A stretch of 64,000 bases of DNA, taken from NCBI RefSeq assembly GCF_031081985.1, contig NZ_JARWSK010000010.1:1-64000 (forward strand). The letters run 5' to 3'. Below are positions 44,733 through 54,139 of the stretch, in pieces; the first letter of the stretch is position 1; every line of letters starts with the position of its first letter. A program made the translations under genes and the position numbers. The DNA comes from Komagataeibacter xylinus. Lineage in GTDB: Bacteria > Pseudomonadota > Alphaproteobacteria > Acetobacterales > Acetobacteraceae. The notes beneath the pieces were generated by a model. It did no database searches, had not been told where the DNA came from, and worked only from the letters and a program-made list of their open reading frames with translations.

Positions 44733-45575
44733 TTCTAAGGCCCGTTAGGCCTTGAATGACAGAACGGATTGCATGGCTATTTATGATGAGTATGATGCAG
44801 TCTGTCTTTTCCGATACCGCATGGTCTGCGTGGGAGTCTTTGATCGAGGAAGTCCGTCCGAAGCATCGAAAAACCTTCGACGGACGATATCCGCGATTTT
44901 CTGGCGCCATCAGAATGGCGCGAAGTGGCGTGCCCTGCCATCTGAGTTTGGTCCCTGGTGGATTGCTGCACAGTTGTTCATTCGCTGGTCGAAGCTCGGA
45001 GTATGGCAGCGCCTCTTTGAAAAGGTCAAAGACAGGGACCAGGCCCTTGGTATGGTCTTTCTCGATGGCACGACGATCCGTGCACATCATAAGGCGGCTG
45101 GAGCCGCCAAAAAGGGGGATACAATGGACGCCACAGGGATCGTGAGGCGCTTGGCCGCTCACGTGGGGGCTTTGGCACCAAGGTCTGCGTAGCCGCAGAT
45201 GGCCATGGCAGGACTCTTTCCTTCACGCTTTCTCCCGGACAGGCGCACGAACTGCCGTGTGCCTATGCCCTGTTCGATGATCTGCCACACCCACCGATCT
45301 ATGTCGTCTGCGATCGTGGGTATGCCTCACATAAATTTCGTGAAGATCTTTGGAACCGGGAATCTCGTCCCGTCATCCCACCAAGGAAGAATGATCCAGA
45401 AGTCACTTGGCCCAAATGGGCTTACAGACACCAGCACCTAATCGAAAACCTGTGGGCAAGGCTCAAGGAATGGCGGGCTGTCGCGACCCGATACGAGAAA
45501 ACCGCCACATCCTTCCTCTCCGTCATCCTCCTCGCTGCTACAGCAGACTACATCAAGACCTAACAGGCCCTAGAA
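44733..45575 (+). mobile_element. IS5-family insertion sequence with full ends
   Basis: An element of about 843 bases whose ends match: TTCTAAGGCCCGTTAGGCCT begins at 44733 and the inverse of TTCTAGGGCCTGTTAGGTCT ends at 45575. It contains a DDE transposase in several frames. It is clearly related to the truncated copy at 12984-13445, in the same orientation, about 31 kb away. It is a different IS5 subgroup from the element at 211-1058. One frame break in the N-terminal part suggests this copy is inactive or carries a recent error. Confidence 0.86.
44784..45563 (+). pseudogene. IS5-family transposase with an N-terminal frameshift
   Basis: The N-terminus SDTAWSAWESLIEEVRPKHR is read in one frame, then at the A-run near 44868 it must shift to reach NLRRTISAIFWRHQNGAKWR, which continues to the first catalytic Asp in FLDGTTIRAHHKAAG. 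At 45109-45118 (AAAAAGGGGG, heptamer A AAG GGG at 45111-45117) the usual -1 frameshift leads into the C-terminal half: RSRGGFGTKVCVAADG, VVCDRGYASH and LIENLWARLKEW, ending at TAA 45561-45563. The second shift is normal for the family; the first is not, so I call it a pseudogene. A sequencing error at the A-run is the alternative. Confidence 0.75.
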
Positions 45576-46035
45576 AGTATAGGAGCCATGAATAATTAAC
45601 GAACAAAACAAACTGTAACTGTAGTGCTAGAAAAATAATCACCATAAGCGTTGTCACCAGCCCATGTTGCCGCTCAGTAGGGGGGCGAATGGGGGGTAAG
45701 GCTTCTGTCAGTCAGGGGCGGTGGTTCGCCCCGAAACCTGTCATTACTGCTCACGACATGCTCCTGTATCGGAATCATGGCTGTGCACGGGGGGCGCTGC
45801 CCGCAAGTTCCATAGCGCGATAACTTATGATCCTGCCCCATGCCAGGGTGTCATTTTCATGAATACTGTATGTTCAGGGGGGTGTTTTATCCATTGCAGC
45901 ACATGCGCAGTATTCACTGCCTTGTGATGGGATCGTTTTTTTTGTCAGTGACGTTCTGCCCGGGGGGATACCCCAAGCGCACCGCGCGCCTGCCAGTGGC
46001 CAGATAAAGACAGGTTCCGAAGGCCGCCCTCACAG
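45576..46035. other. Promoter region of the actA-coxD operon
   Basis: About 460 bases without a supported gene before the respiratory operon. It holds G-runs (GGGGGGCGAATGGGGGG near 45680-45696) and a perfect stem GGGGCG/CGCCCC at 45715-45732, without T run. One small plus frame (45721-45927) is cysteine-rich but shows no family features. The operon promoter should lie here. Confidence 0.55.
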
Positions 46036-46704
46036 ATGGAACGCAAACTGATGGGAGTGCCGTTCACCCCCCGCGCCAATATCATCATGACAATATGCCT
46101 GGGCACCATCGCCTGTGTGGTCACCAGTGGCTGCCTGTTGTGGTTTGCATGGCCGTATTCGGATTACGAGCGGCATGTGGGCTGGACTGTCGAACAGCCG
46201 GTTCCCTTCAGCCACCAGCACCATGTGGCTGGCCTGGGGCTTGATTGTCGCTTCTGCCACAGCAGTGTGGAGCGCAGCGCGCAGGCCAGCCTGCCGCCGA
46301 CCTTCACCTGCATGACATGCCATTCACAGATCTGGACGAATGCCGCAGTACTCGCGGCCGTTCGCGACAGTTTGCTAAGGAACACTCCCATGACCTGGCA
46401 ACGCGTGACCAATGTGCCGGACTATGTCTATTTCAACCACAGCATCCATGTCGTCAAAGGGGTAGGCTGCGAAAGCTGTCACGGCAATATTGCTGCCATG
46501 CCACTGACCTACAAGGCCAAAACACTGACGATGCAGTTCTGTGTGAACTGCCATCGCGATCCCGGCCCCAACCTGCGTCCGGCGGAAAACATATTCGACA
46601 CGGACTGGCATCGCGGCCCCGATACACCGGGTCCGGCCGCCCTGATGGCATTATATCATCTTGGCAGGCGAAACCTTACGGAATGCTCGATATGCCACCG
46701 GTAG
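46036..46704 (+). CDS. actA: Alternative complex III subunit A, pentaheme cytochrome c
   Basis: The heme-rich periplasmic subunit of the quinol:cytochrome c oxidoreductase alternative complex III. The 222-residue protein has one N-terminal membrane anchor (residues about 16-38) and exactly five CxxCH motifs: CRFCH, CMTCH, CESCH, CVNCH and CSICH, with extra histidines (SHQHH, FNHSIHV) for sixth ligands, as in ActA. First gene of the operon. A Met at 46051 is an alternative start. The last 22 bases overlap the actB start. Confidence 0.93.
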   Translation: MERKLMGVPFTPRANIIMTICLGTIACVVTSGCLLWFAWPYSDYERHVGWTVEQPVPFSHQHHVAGLGLDCRFCHSSVERSAQASLPPTFTCMTCHSQIWTNAAVLAAVRDSLLRNTPMTWQRVTNVPDYVYFNHSIHVVKGVGCESCHGNIAAMPLTYKAKTLTMQFCVNCHRDPGPNLRPAENIFDTDWHRGPDTPGPAALMALYHLGRRNLTECSICHR

Positions 46705-49565
46705 GGGAAGCGCCACGCACCGCCATCGAACTGTCGGACAGGGCGCTCGTCCGGCATTTTCCCCAGCTTGAAACCGTGCTGTCCCATACGCTGGACCGGC
46801 GGCGTATGCTCAAACTGCTGGGGCTTGCACTGGCCAGTGGAGGGGTGGCAGGCTGTGATCCCGGTACGCCTGACCGGGGTTTCGTCTCGGCCGTGCGCGC
46901 GGCGGAAGGTGTGGTACCCGGCCTTCCCAACATCTACGCCACCGCCCATGTGCGCGATGGTTATGCGGAGGGCATTCTGGTCGCGCACCAGATGGGCCGT
47001 CCGATCAAGATAGAGGGCAATCCTGAGCATCCCAGCAGTCTGGGCGCGACAGATGTGATGGCCCAGGCGCTTGTTTACGATTTTTATGATCCTGATCGCG
47101 CCACAGGCCCGCTCCATAAGGGCATGCCGACTTCATGGCCGGATCTGGCCGCCGCCATGCAGAAGATGCGCGCAACCGCCATGACCCCGCGCGCCGATGG
47201 TACCCATGCAGGCGAGGGACTGCGTATCCTGACCGGTACGATCACGTCTCCTACGCTGGGCCGGGCGATCGAGCAGGTCCTGGCCGCTTTCCCCGGTGCA
47301 GTATGGCATGGATGGGATGCAATCGGGCGTGAGAACGTAACACGGGGCCTTGGTCTGGCCTATGGCATACCTGTCTCGGTTATTGCCGATCCGGGGCAGG
47401 CGGATGTGCTGCTCGCGCTGGATAGTGACCTACTGGACAGCGCGCCAGGGCATCTGAGCCATGCCCGCGCCTTTGCCGCACGCCGCAATCCGGTCAACAG
47501 CACCATGAACCGGCTTTATGCGGTGGAACCCACGCCGTCACTTACAGGCGTTGCGGCGGACCATCGCTTCATTGCGACGCCCGGCATGATGAATGAGGTG
47601 ATCGGACGGCTGTCGGCGCGGCTTTTGCAGAATGAAGCGCCATCGGGCGGGCCTGACTGGCTTGCGCCCGTGGCAGCCGACCTGCGTGCCCACCATGGCC
47701 GGGCCTTCGTGCATCTTGGCCCCGATTACCCGCCCGAGGCACAGGCCGCCGTACTGGCCATGAATGAAGCACTCGGTGGGCGGGGGAAGGTGTTCAGTAT
47801 TGCTGAATCTCCCCTGTACCAGCCAGCCGTTCCCACCAGCACCCTGAAGGCATTGATGGATGACATGGAACGCGGTGCGGTTCAGGCAGTGCTGATACTG
47901 GACGTAAACCCGGCCAGCCAGTCGCCCCGCTTTGCCGCGGCACTGAAGCACGTCTCCACCAGCATTGCCCTGTCAGACCGCCCGCACGAGACGGCACTGG
48001 CCGCACAGTGGCATGTGCCCCTTGCGCATGCGATGGAGGAATGGGGGGACGCACGCGGGCATGATGGTACCGTTGCCCTTATCCAGCCGCAGGCCATGCC
48101 GCTTTATGGCGGAATGAACGCCCTCAGCGCGCTCCATGCCTGTCTGGGCCAGTCATTGCGCCCGGCCATGGACCTGCTGCGCGAAACATGGCGTGACCAA
48201 CTGCCATCCCCGCGTGACTGGCACGATGCGCTGGCGACCGGTGTCATTACGGGAACGGCGTCACGGTTGGTGGATGTGCCGCTGCGACAGGTGGCGATGC
48301 GGGTGGCGTCTCCGGCTCCGTCTCCCCGTACACCGCCCGGGCCTGTGCTGCTGCTGCGGCCCGACCCGTATCTGTGGGATGGGCGCGGGGCCAACAATCC
48401 GTGGCTGCAGGAACTCCCCCGTCCGCTAAGCAAGGTGGTGTGGGACAACCCGCTGCTGATCCCGCCGGATATGGCGCAGGCCATGAACCTGCGCAATGGC
48501 GACAGGGTTATCCTGACCTGCGGCACGACCCGCACGCAGTTGCCTGTATGGATACAGCCGGGGCAGGCAACGGGCTGCGTGGTCGGGTTGCTGGGCTGGG
48601 GCCGCCGCCATGCAGGCGAGACCGGCAGCAACGTAGGCTGCGATCTTTACCCGTTCCGTGAAGCAGAGGGCTTCGTGCGGATCGAGGCGGCACGTGGGGA
48701 CAGCATATCTGTTCCCAGCACGGAGCATCACGCAACACTTATTGATGCCACCCCATCTGATGTGGCGCGGCGCGGCACGCTGGCGCAGTTCCATGATCGC
48801 CCGGACTTCCTTGTCGAAGCTCCCACGCCACAGGACACGCTGTATCGCCGCGAACCCGATGCCCCGGTGGCATGGGGCATGAGCATTGACCTCAATGCCT
48901 GTATTGGCTGCAACGCATGCGTGACCGCCTGCCAGGTGGAGAATAACATACCCGTGGTCGGGCGTGACGAGGTGTTGCGCCAGCGCGAGATGCACTGGTT
49001 GCGGATTGACCGTTTCTACGAAGGAACGGAGCACGCGCCTGACACGTTCTTCCAGCCAATGCTCTGCATGCATTGCGAACAGGCCCCGTGCGAGACCGTC
49101 TGTCCGGTCGGGGCCACGACGCATGATTCTGAAGGCCTGAATGTCATGGTCTATAATCGGTGTATCGGCACGAAATTCTGCTCCAACAACTGTCCCTACA
49201 AGGTCAGGCGGTTCAATTACTTCGCCTTTGCCGCAACCGAAAGCAGGCCCGCCATCAGTCGCAACCCTGATGTATCGGTCAGGGCGCGGGGCGTTATGGA
49301 AAAATGCACGTTCTGCGTGCAGCGCATTGCCCAGGCCCGCATTGCCGCCGATCGCGATGGAACAGGCGAGCACGTGGTCACCGCCTGTCAGGCTGCATGT
49401 CCTACGCGGGCCATAAGCTTCGGAGATATAAATGACCCCAACGCTGAAGTGACGCGCCGCAAGGCCAGTCCGCTCACCTATGCCGCCCTGCCCGAACAGG
49501 GCACGCATCCGCGCGTGACCTATGAGGGGCGCATCCTCAACCGCAATCCGGCCATCCCGTCATGA
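46683..49565 (+). CDS. actB: Alternative complex III subunit B, molybdopterin-like / iron-sulfur fusion
   Basis: A 960-residue protein fusing an N-terminal molybdopterin-oxidoreductase-like domain, which in ActB binds no molybdenum, to a C-terminal iron-sulfur domain (residues about 720-930) with cysteine groups CIGCNACVTACQVENN, CMHCEQAPCETVCPVGA, CIGTKFCSNNCPYK and CTFCVQRIA...CQAACPTRA. The N-terminus has RRRMLKLLGLALASGGVAGC, a Tat-like and lipobox sequence with Cys58, so it is likely a lipoprotein facing the periplasm. Start set at ATG 46683 inside actA; 46692 is possible. It overlaps actC by four bases. Confidence 0.92.
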   Translation: MLDMPPVGEAPRTAIELSDRALVRHFPQLETVLSHTLDRRRMLKLLGLALASGGVAGCDPGTPDRGFVSAVRAAEGVVPGLPNIYATAHVRDGYAEGILVAHQMGRPIKIEGNPEHPSSLGATDVMAQALVYDFYDPDRATGPLHKGMPTSWPDLAAAMQKMRATAMTPRADGTHAGEGLRILTGTITSPTLGRAIEQVLAAFPGAVWHGWDAIGRENVTRGLGLAYGIPVSVIADPGQADVLLALDSDLLDSAPGHLSHARAFAARRNPVNSTMNRLYAVEPTPSLTGVAADHRFIATPGMMNEVIGRLSARLLQNEAPSGGPDWLAPVAADLRAHHGRAFVHLGPDYPPEAQAAVLAMNEALGGRGKVFSIAESPLYQPAVPTSTLKALMDDMERGAVQAVLILDVNPASQSPRFAAALKHVSTSIALSDRPHETALAAQWHVPLAHAMEEWGDARGHDGTVALIQPQAMPLYGGMNALSALHACLGQSLRPAMDLLRETWRDQLPSPRDWHDALATGVITGTASRLVDVPLRQVAMRVASPAPSPRTPPGPVLLLRPDPYLWDGRGANNPWLQELPRPLSKVVWDNPLLIPPDMAQAMNLRNGDRVILTCGTTRTQLPVWIQPGQATGCVVGLLGWGRRHAGETGSNVGCDLYPFREAEGFVRIEAARGDSISVPSTEHHATLIDATPSDVARRGTLAQFHDRPDFLVEAPTPQDTLYRREPDAPVAWGMSIDLNACIGCNACVTACQVENNIPVVGRDEVLRQREMHWLRIDRFYEGTEHAPDTFFQPMLCMHCEQAPCETVCPVGATTHDSEGLNVMVYNRCIGTKFCSNNCPYKVRRFNYFAFAATESRPAISRNPDVSVRARGVMEKCTFCVQRIAQARIAADRDGTGEHVVTACQAACPTRAISFGDINDPNAEVTRRKASPLTYAALPEQGTHPRVTYEGRILNRNPAIPS

Positions 49566-50932
49566 CGGCGGAAACAGGTGCCAAGGTGGAAGATGGCCCT
49601 CTCATCTTTCCCACCGAGACACCACACTCCCTGACGGAACATATCTGCGCCACCACCCTGCATGAGGGAGAGGACGGCTGGACACCGCTATGGTGGTGGC
49701 TGGGCCTTGGCTTTGCCCTGTCGCTGCTGGGCATGGGGGTCATCTCCGTTGCCTGGCTGTTTTATGCGGGCCTGGGCATATGGGGCATCGACTGGCCCGT
49801 GGCGTGGGGGTTTGACATCCTCAATTACGTCTGGTGGATCGCCATTGCCTCGGGCGGGACGTTTATTTCGGCCCTGTTCTTCGTGCTGCGCGCGCCGTGG
49901 CGTACCTCGCTCAACCGGCTGGCCGAAAGCCTGACCCTGTGTGCCGCCCTATGTGCGGCCATATTTCCCATCCTGCATCTGGGGCGGCCACGGTTTTTCT
50001 ACTGGCTGTTTCCCTATCCCAATACCATGGGGCTGTGGGCGCAGTTCCGCAGTCCGCTGGTGTGGGATTTTTTTGCAATCCTGGCCTATGTGCTGTGTTC
50101 GATCGTGTTCTGGTATTTCGGGGTGCTGCCCGATCTGGCTATCCTGCGCGACCGGGCGCAACGGCGCTGGCAGCAGGTATTCTATGGCGTGCTGGCGCTG
50201 GGGTTTCGTGGCTCGGGGCGGCAGTGGCGGCATTACCAGCCCGTATATGGGGTCATGGCAGCCCTTATGGCACCGCTGGTGGTTTCGGTTCACAGTATTG
50301 TCGGCATGGACTTTGCAGGGGGTGCAACGCCCGGCTGGCATTCAACCCAGTTCCCGCCGTTCTTTGTATTCGGGGCTGCCCTGTCGGGTTTTGCCATCGT
50401 GCTGCTGGCGGTCATACCGCTCCGCCCGGCCATGGGGCTGCAGCCCTACATCACGCCGCGGCACATCAACATACTGGGGTGCCTGCTGCTCACCAGCAGC
50501 CTGTGCGTGGCCTATGCCTATGTCATGGATGTATTTTCAACCTATTACGGCCCCGACCCGGCGGACAGGGTCATGTTCGCCTTCCGGCTGCATGGTCTGT
50601 ATGCGCCCATCTACTGGGGCACCATCATGCTCAATATCGTGTTCCCGCAACTGTTATGGTGGCGGGCGATCCGGCTGAAACAGCCGGTGGTATGGCTGAT
50701 CTGCCTGGGTGTGCTCATCGGCATGTGGCTGGAACGCTTCCAGATCATCGTGACCAGTCTGGCACGCACACAGCTCCCATCCGCCTGGGGGCAGTACACG
50801 CCCACAGTGTGGGAATGGAGCCTGCTGTGCGGCAGTATCGGGCTGTTCCTGACCACCTTCCTCCTGCTCCTGCGTTTCATGCCCATGCTTGCCATAGCCG
50901 AGATGCGCAGCATGCTTGGTAACCGGCCATGA
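49562..50932 (+). CDS. actC: Alternative complex III subunit C, NrfD-like quinol-site membrane subunit
   Basis: A 456-residue NrfD/PsrC-family protein with about ten membrane helices, beginning at WWWLGLGFALSLLGMGVISV. ActC is one of two homologous membrane subunits and holds a quinol-binding site near its periplasmic face; conserved polar stretches such as GGTFISALFFVLR, HLGRPRFFYWLFPYPN, SVHSIVGMDFA and LWLERF-like MWLERFQI are present. Both ends overlap neighbours by four bases (ATGA), showing tight translational coupling. Confidence 0.93.
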   Translation: MTAETGAKVEDGPLIFPTETPHSLTEHICATTLHEGEDGWTPLWWWLGLGFALSLLGMGVISVAWLFYAGLGIWGIDWPVAWGFDILNYVWWIAIASGGTFISALFFVLRAPWRTSLNRLAESLTLCAALCAAIFPILHLGRPRFFYWLFPYPNTMGLWAQFRSPLVWDFFAILAYVLCSIVFWYFGVLPDLAILRDRAQRRWQQVFYGVLALGFRGSGRQWRHYQPVYGVMAALMAPLVVSVHSIVGMDFAGGATPGWHSTQFPPFFVFGAALSGFAIVLLAVIPLRPAMGLQPYITPRHINILGCLLLTSSLCVAYAYVMDVFSTYYGPDPADRVMFAFRLHGLYAPIYWGTIMLNIVFPQLLWWRAIRLKQPVVWLICLGVLIGMWLERFQIIVTSLARTQLPSAWGQYTPTVWEWSLLCGSIGLFLTTFLLLLRFMPMLAIAEMRSMLGNRP

Positions 50933-51417
50933 TCGTCGCGGCCTTTGCTACCGAAAGCGCACTGCATGAAGCCGTGGCCGAACTACGGCGTGACCGGGCC
51001 TGCAGGGTAGAAACCTACGGCGCGGCCCCGCCACCGGGAATGGTCACATCCTCCATCGTGCCATTGCTCATGCTGGGTGGGGGCATGGTGGGCGCCATGG
51101 GTGGCTTTGGCATGCAGGTCTACGCCACGACACTGGCCTATCCGCAGAATATTGGCGGCAGGCCTGATCTTTCATGGCCTTCCTACATTCCGGCCAGTTT
51201 TGAACTGGCGGTCATGGGGGCCATCCTGGCGGGCATTATCGGTTACTTCATGACCGTGCGCCTGCCACGTCTTTACGACCCTGTGGATGAGGCCGAGAGC
51301 ATGCAGGGTGTTATGACAGGCGGCCATGTGGCTGTGGTGCAAGGGACCGATAACGCGGCGGTGCTGGATACGCTTGCCCGTCACGGCGCGCTGAGGATTG
51401 AGGAAATCGAGCCATGA
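50929..51417 (+). CDS. actD: Alternative complex III subunit D (DUF3341)
   Basis: A 162-residue DUF3341 protein with two membrane helices (VPLLMLGGGMVGAMGGFGMQ and ELAVMGAILAGIIGYFMTVR) flanked by a ferredoxin-like N-terminal stretch (VAAFATESALHEAVAEL) and a cytoplasmic C-terminus. ActD contacts ActC and is a structural subunit. The RLPRLYDPVDE segment after helix two is a family hallmark. Overlaps actC and actE by four bases each. Confidence 0.9.
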   Translation: MIVAAFATESALHEAVAELRRDRACRVETYGAAPPPGMVTSSIVPLLMLGGGMVGAMGGFGMQVYATTLAYPQNIGGRPDLSWPSYIPASFELAVMGAILAGIIGYFMTVRLPRLYDPVDEAESMQGVMTGGHVAVVQGTDNAAVLDTLARHGALRIEEIEP

Positions 51418-51917
51418 GGTGTGCGTGGCCGCTGCATGTCCTGCCCGGCGCACTGCTGCTTCTGGCCGCCGGGTGCGATGATATGTCGAAGCAGCACAAG
51501 GAGAACCCTTATGCCAGCCCCCGCAGCGCGCCGGCGGACGTGGCGCAGGGCAGCGTGGAATATCATGATACCTTCCATCCTGCGCCCGGCCTGACGCCAG
51601 CCCTGCTGCAGCGCGGGCGCAGTGAATACCAGGCATTCTGCGCGCCCTGCCATGCCCGGACGGGGCAGGGCGACGGCATGGTGGTGCAACGGGGCTTTCC
51701 CGCCCCGCTGCCCCTTGCCACCGCCCCGACACGCAGCGCCACGCCGGAGCAGCTTTATGCCATCATCACATCGGGGCAGGGCGTGATGTATGGCTTTGCC
51801 CAACGGATCATGCCCGATGACCGCTGGGCCATAGTGGCCTATCTGTACGCGCTGCGCCGGAGTCAACAGGCCACGCTGGCAGACATGACCCCCGCCCAGC
51901 GGGCCATCCAGCCATGA
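51414..51917 (+). CDS. actE: Alternative complex III subunit E, monoheme cytochrome c lipoprotein
   Basis: A 167-residue periplasmic lipoprotein cytochrome. The signal ends in LLLLAAGC, with lipidated Cys21; the single heme site is CAPCH (about residue 80), followed by TGQGDGMVVQRG and a Met axial-ligand candidate in RIMPDDRW. ActE receives electrons from ActA and passes them to the oxidase or a soluble cytochrome. Overlaps actD and actF by four bases. Confidence 0.92.
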   Translation: MRCAWPLHVLPGALLLLAAGCDDMSKQHKENPYASPRSAPADVAQGSVEYHDTFHPAPGLTPALLQRGRSEYQAFCAPCHARTGQGDGMVVQRGFPAPLPLATAPTRSATPEQLYAIITSGQGVMYGFAQRIMPDDRWAIVAYLYALRRSQQATLADMTPAQRAIQP

Positions 51918-52963
51918 ACCGTGTCCGGTGTATGGCACTTGTGGTTGCACCCATTGCGCTGGCGGGTGTGATGGCTGATGCCATCTGGATGCCTGTCGCC
52001 ACATTCCCGGCATGGCTTGCGGTCGGGGCGGCATGGCTTGGCTGGCCGCTTGGCAGCATGGCTCTCATGCTGGTGCATGCCCTTACGGGCGGGCGCTGGG
52101 GGGAAATCCTGCATCCCGCCCTGCGAGCGGGGATTGCAACGCTCCCGCTGGGGCTGCCTGCGCTGGGGGGTATCATGCTGGGTGCACGCTACCTGTACCC
52201 GTGGCTGCACCCGGACAGGGCAATGCCGCTGGCAAACAGCTTCTACCTCAACATGCCTGCAGCCCTGACGCGGGCTGGGATCTATGTGGTTGCGTGGGGC
52301 GCACTGGGGCTGATCTGCCTGCGCGGCCGGGGTCTGGAGCGGGTAGCGCCTGCCGGTCTGATCGTACTGGGTTTTACATCCGGCTTTGCGGCAATTGACC
52401 TTACGGAATCGTTTGATCCGCATTTCAGTTCCAGCGCTTACGGTCTTGTGGCTTCTGCCGGGGCCGTGCTGCTGGCATTCGCAATCGGGATCATGCTGGA
52501 GGCGGCCCGGGCCAGTACGGCGGAATTACGGGATCTGGCGCGCCTGCTGCTGGGGCTTACTGTGCTGTGGGCCTATCTGGATTTCATGCAGTTCCTGATC
52601 GTGTGGCAGTCCAACCTGCCGGTGGAGGCCGCATGGTACGGCCCGCGCCTGCGCGGCGGGTGGGGGGTGGTGGCACTCTGTATTGTGGGGCTGCACTTTA
52701 TCCTGCCGTTCGTGCTGCTGGCCCTGCCGCGGCTGCAGGGGCTGCGGCCCGTCATCGTGGCGGTGGCAGGGTTACTGGTAGGCATGGAGGCGGTGCGCAA
52801 TTTCTGGCTGGTGCTGCCAGCCTGCCTCCCCGCACAGGTGGCGCTGCCGGTGCTGCTGTCGCTTGCCTTCTTCGGCAGTGGCAGTGTTTTTCTGGCTTTC
52901 CGTCCCGGCATACAGGAGCCCTTCGTGGCATCGAAACCCGAGCAGAGGGATGTCCATGTCTGA
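51914..52963 (+). CDS. actF: Alternative complex III subunit F, NrfD-like membrane subunit
   Basis: A 349-residue protein with about ten membrane helices, homologous in fold to ActC but shorter. Features include HALTGGRWGEILHPALRAG, YLNMPAALTRAGIYVVAWG, and WAYLDFMQFLIVWQSNLPVEAAWY, a block typical of ActF. Its C-terminal tail overlaps the start of the next small gene by eight bases. It completes the ActABCDEF set; no ActG was recognised unless the next gene replaces it. Confidence 0.91.
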   Translation: MNRVRCMALVVAPIALAGVMADAIWMPVATFPAWLAVGAAWLGWPLGSMALMLVHALTGGRWGEILHPALRAGIATLPLGLPALGGIMLGARYLYPWLHPDRAMPLANSFYLNMPAALTRAGIYVVAWGALGLICLRGRGLERVAPAGLIVLGFTSGFAAIDLTESFDPHFSSSAYGLVASAGAVLLAFAIGIMLEAARASTAELRDLARLLLGLTVLWAYLDFMQFLIVWQSNLPVEAAWYGPRLRGGWGVVALCIVGLHFILPFVLLALPRLQGLRPVIVAVAGLLVGMEAVRNFWLVLPACLPAQVALPVLLSLAFFGSGSVFLAFRPGIQEPFVASKPEQRDVHV

Positions 52964-53333
52964 GCAGCATCAAAGCGGACAGCCACCGGGGCATGAAACC
53001 CGTGATGTTTCCTTTCGCGCAGTCATGATCGGGGGGGTGGCCATCGGTCTGGCGGTGGGTGGGCTTGTGGTGGCGGCGGATATGCTGTTTCCGCAAAAAT
53101 CGCTTGATCGCCTGCTCAAGCCGCCTTTTCCGGTCGTTGCCGAACCCCGGCTGCAATCCGATCCGGTAGCGGACATGGCGGCATTCGCGGCACATGAGGA
53201 ACATGTCCTGAACAGTTTTGGCTGGACCGACAAAAGCAGGGGTATCGGCCATATTCCGATTGATCAGGCCATGCAGGAAATCGCCCGCGAAGGCATTCCC
53301 GGCTGGCCGGCAGATGAAAGGGCCGCACCATGA
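52956..53333 (+). CDS. Small membrane protein of the ACIII-oxidase operon, uncharacterised
   Basis: A 125-residue protein with one membrane helix (VMIGGVAIGLAVGGLVVAAD, about residues 24-43) and a C-terminal periplasmic part containing FGWTDKSRGIGHIPIDQAMQ, then EIAREGIPGWP. I recall similar W-x-D--G--IPI-AM---A--G-P motifs in short proteins coded beside ACIII and caa3 genes, but know no assigned function. AGAGGG lies seven bases before the ATG at 52956. It overlaps both actF and the SCO gene, between the complex III and complex IV halves, so an assembly or bridging role is a reasonable guess, no more. Confidence 0.8.
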   Translation: MSEQHQSGQPPGHETRDVSFRAVMIGGVAIGLAVGGLVVAADMLFPQKSLDRLLKPPFPVVAEPRLQSDPVADMAAFAAHEEHVLNSFGWTDKSRGIGHIPIDQAMQEIAREGIPGWPADERAAP

Positions 53334-54139
53334 TGGCGCACCATGCGGCCCTGTTGCGCCATTACAGGGTGCTGGTTATCGTACTGGCCTGTGCCGCACC
53401 GGCATGGTGGATACAGCCCGCTGCGGCGGAAGATGCATTCCAGGCGCTGGCTTTTACCCCACGGCAGGGCACGGTACTGCCGCTTGATGCACCCTTTACC
53501 GATACATCAGGCCAGACCCGGCCACTCGGGGCCTTTCTGGGCCATGGGGCCACGATTATTGCAATGGGATATTATGCCTGTCCCAATATGTGTGAACTCG
53601 AACGGACCGACCTGCTGGACGCGCTGGCGCGGGGTGGCCTGAAAACACCGGGTGATTATACGCTGCTGGTTGTCAGTATTGATCCTGCGGAAACACGCTT
53701 CACGGCGCAGCAGGCACTGGCGGAAGATCTGGCGCGGTTTCCCGACGCCGGAGCAGGGCAGGGATGGCATTTCGTAACCGGTACGCCCGCAAGCATCCGG
53801 CGCCTGTCGCGCGCGGTGGGGTTCCACGCGCGCTATGACGAAAAACTGCACCAGTACCTGCACCCCATGGGGCTGGTATTCATAACCCCGGCAGGTACTG
53901 TATCGGGGTATGTGCTGGGTGTCGGCTACCAGCCGGGTGATGTACGGCAGGCCCTGGCCCATGCCGCGCGTGGTGAGCAGGCCCGCGCCGCGCCCATCCT
54001 GCTTTTATGCTTTCATTATGATGAAACGACCGGCCGTTATACGCTGGCAGTAGAAAAACTGCTGAAACTCGGCGGTGTGCTGACCGTGCTGATGCTGGGC
54101 ACCCTGCTGGGCATGGCCCACTGGCGAGGGCAGCGATGA
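53330..54139 (+). CDS. SCO1/SenC-family copper chaperone for cytochrome oxidase
   Basis: A 269-residue thioredoxin-like protein that delivers copper to the CuA site. An N-terminal signal/anchor ends near AEDAFQ (residue about 33); the copper-binding cysteines are in YYACPNMCELE (CxxxC), with the ligand His in QYLHPMGLVFITP. A further C-terminal helix (LGGVLTVLMLGTLLGMAHW) makes it a double-anchored SCO variant. Its start overlaps the small protein and its stop overlaps coxB (ATGA), exactly where a CuA chaperone is expected. Confidence 0.9.
   Translation: MMAHHAALLRHYRVLVIVLACAAPAWWIQPAAAEDAFQALAFTPRQGTVLPLDAPFTDTSGQTRPLGAFLGHGATIIAMGYYACPNMCELERTDLLDALARGGLKTPGDYTLLVVSIDPAETRFTAQQALAEDLARFPDAGAGQGWHFVTGTPASIRRLSRAVGFHARYDEKLHQYLHPMGLVFITPAGTVSGYVLGVGYQPGDVRQALAHAARGEQARAAPILLLCFHYDETTGRYTLAVEKLLKLGGVLTVLMLGTLLGMAHWRGQR

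Noticed and set aside
45721-45927. Cysteine-rich 68-residue frame before actA
   Set aside because: Cysteines are not in CxxCH heme spacing, the start has no good ribosome site, and composition fits a chance frame in a promoter region.
46245-46682. N-terminal extension of ActB in the same open frame
   Set aside because: It overlaps actA entirely and lacks similarity to ActB, whose homology begins after 46683.
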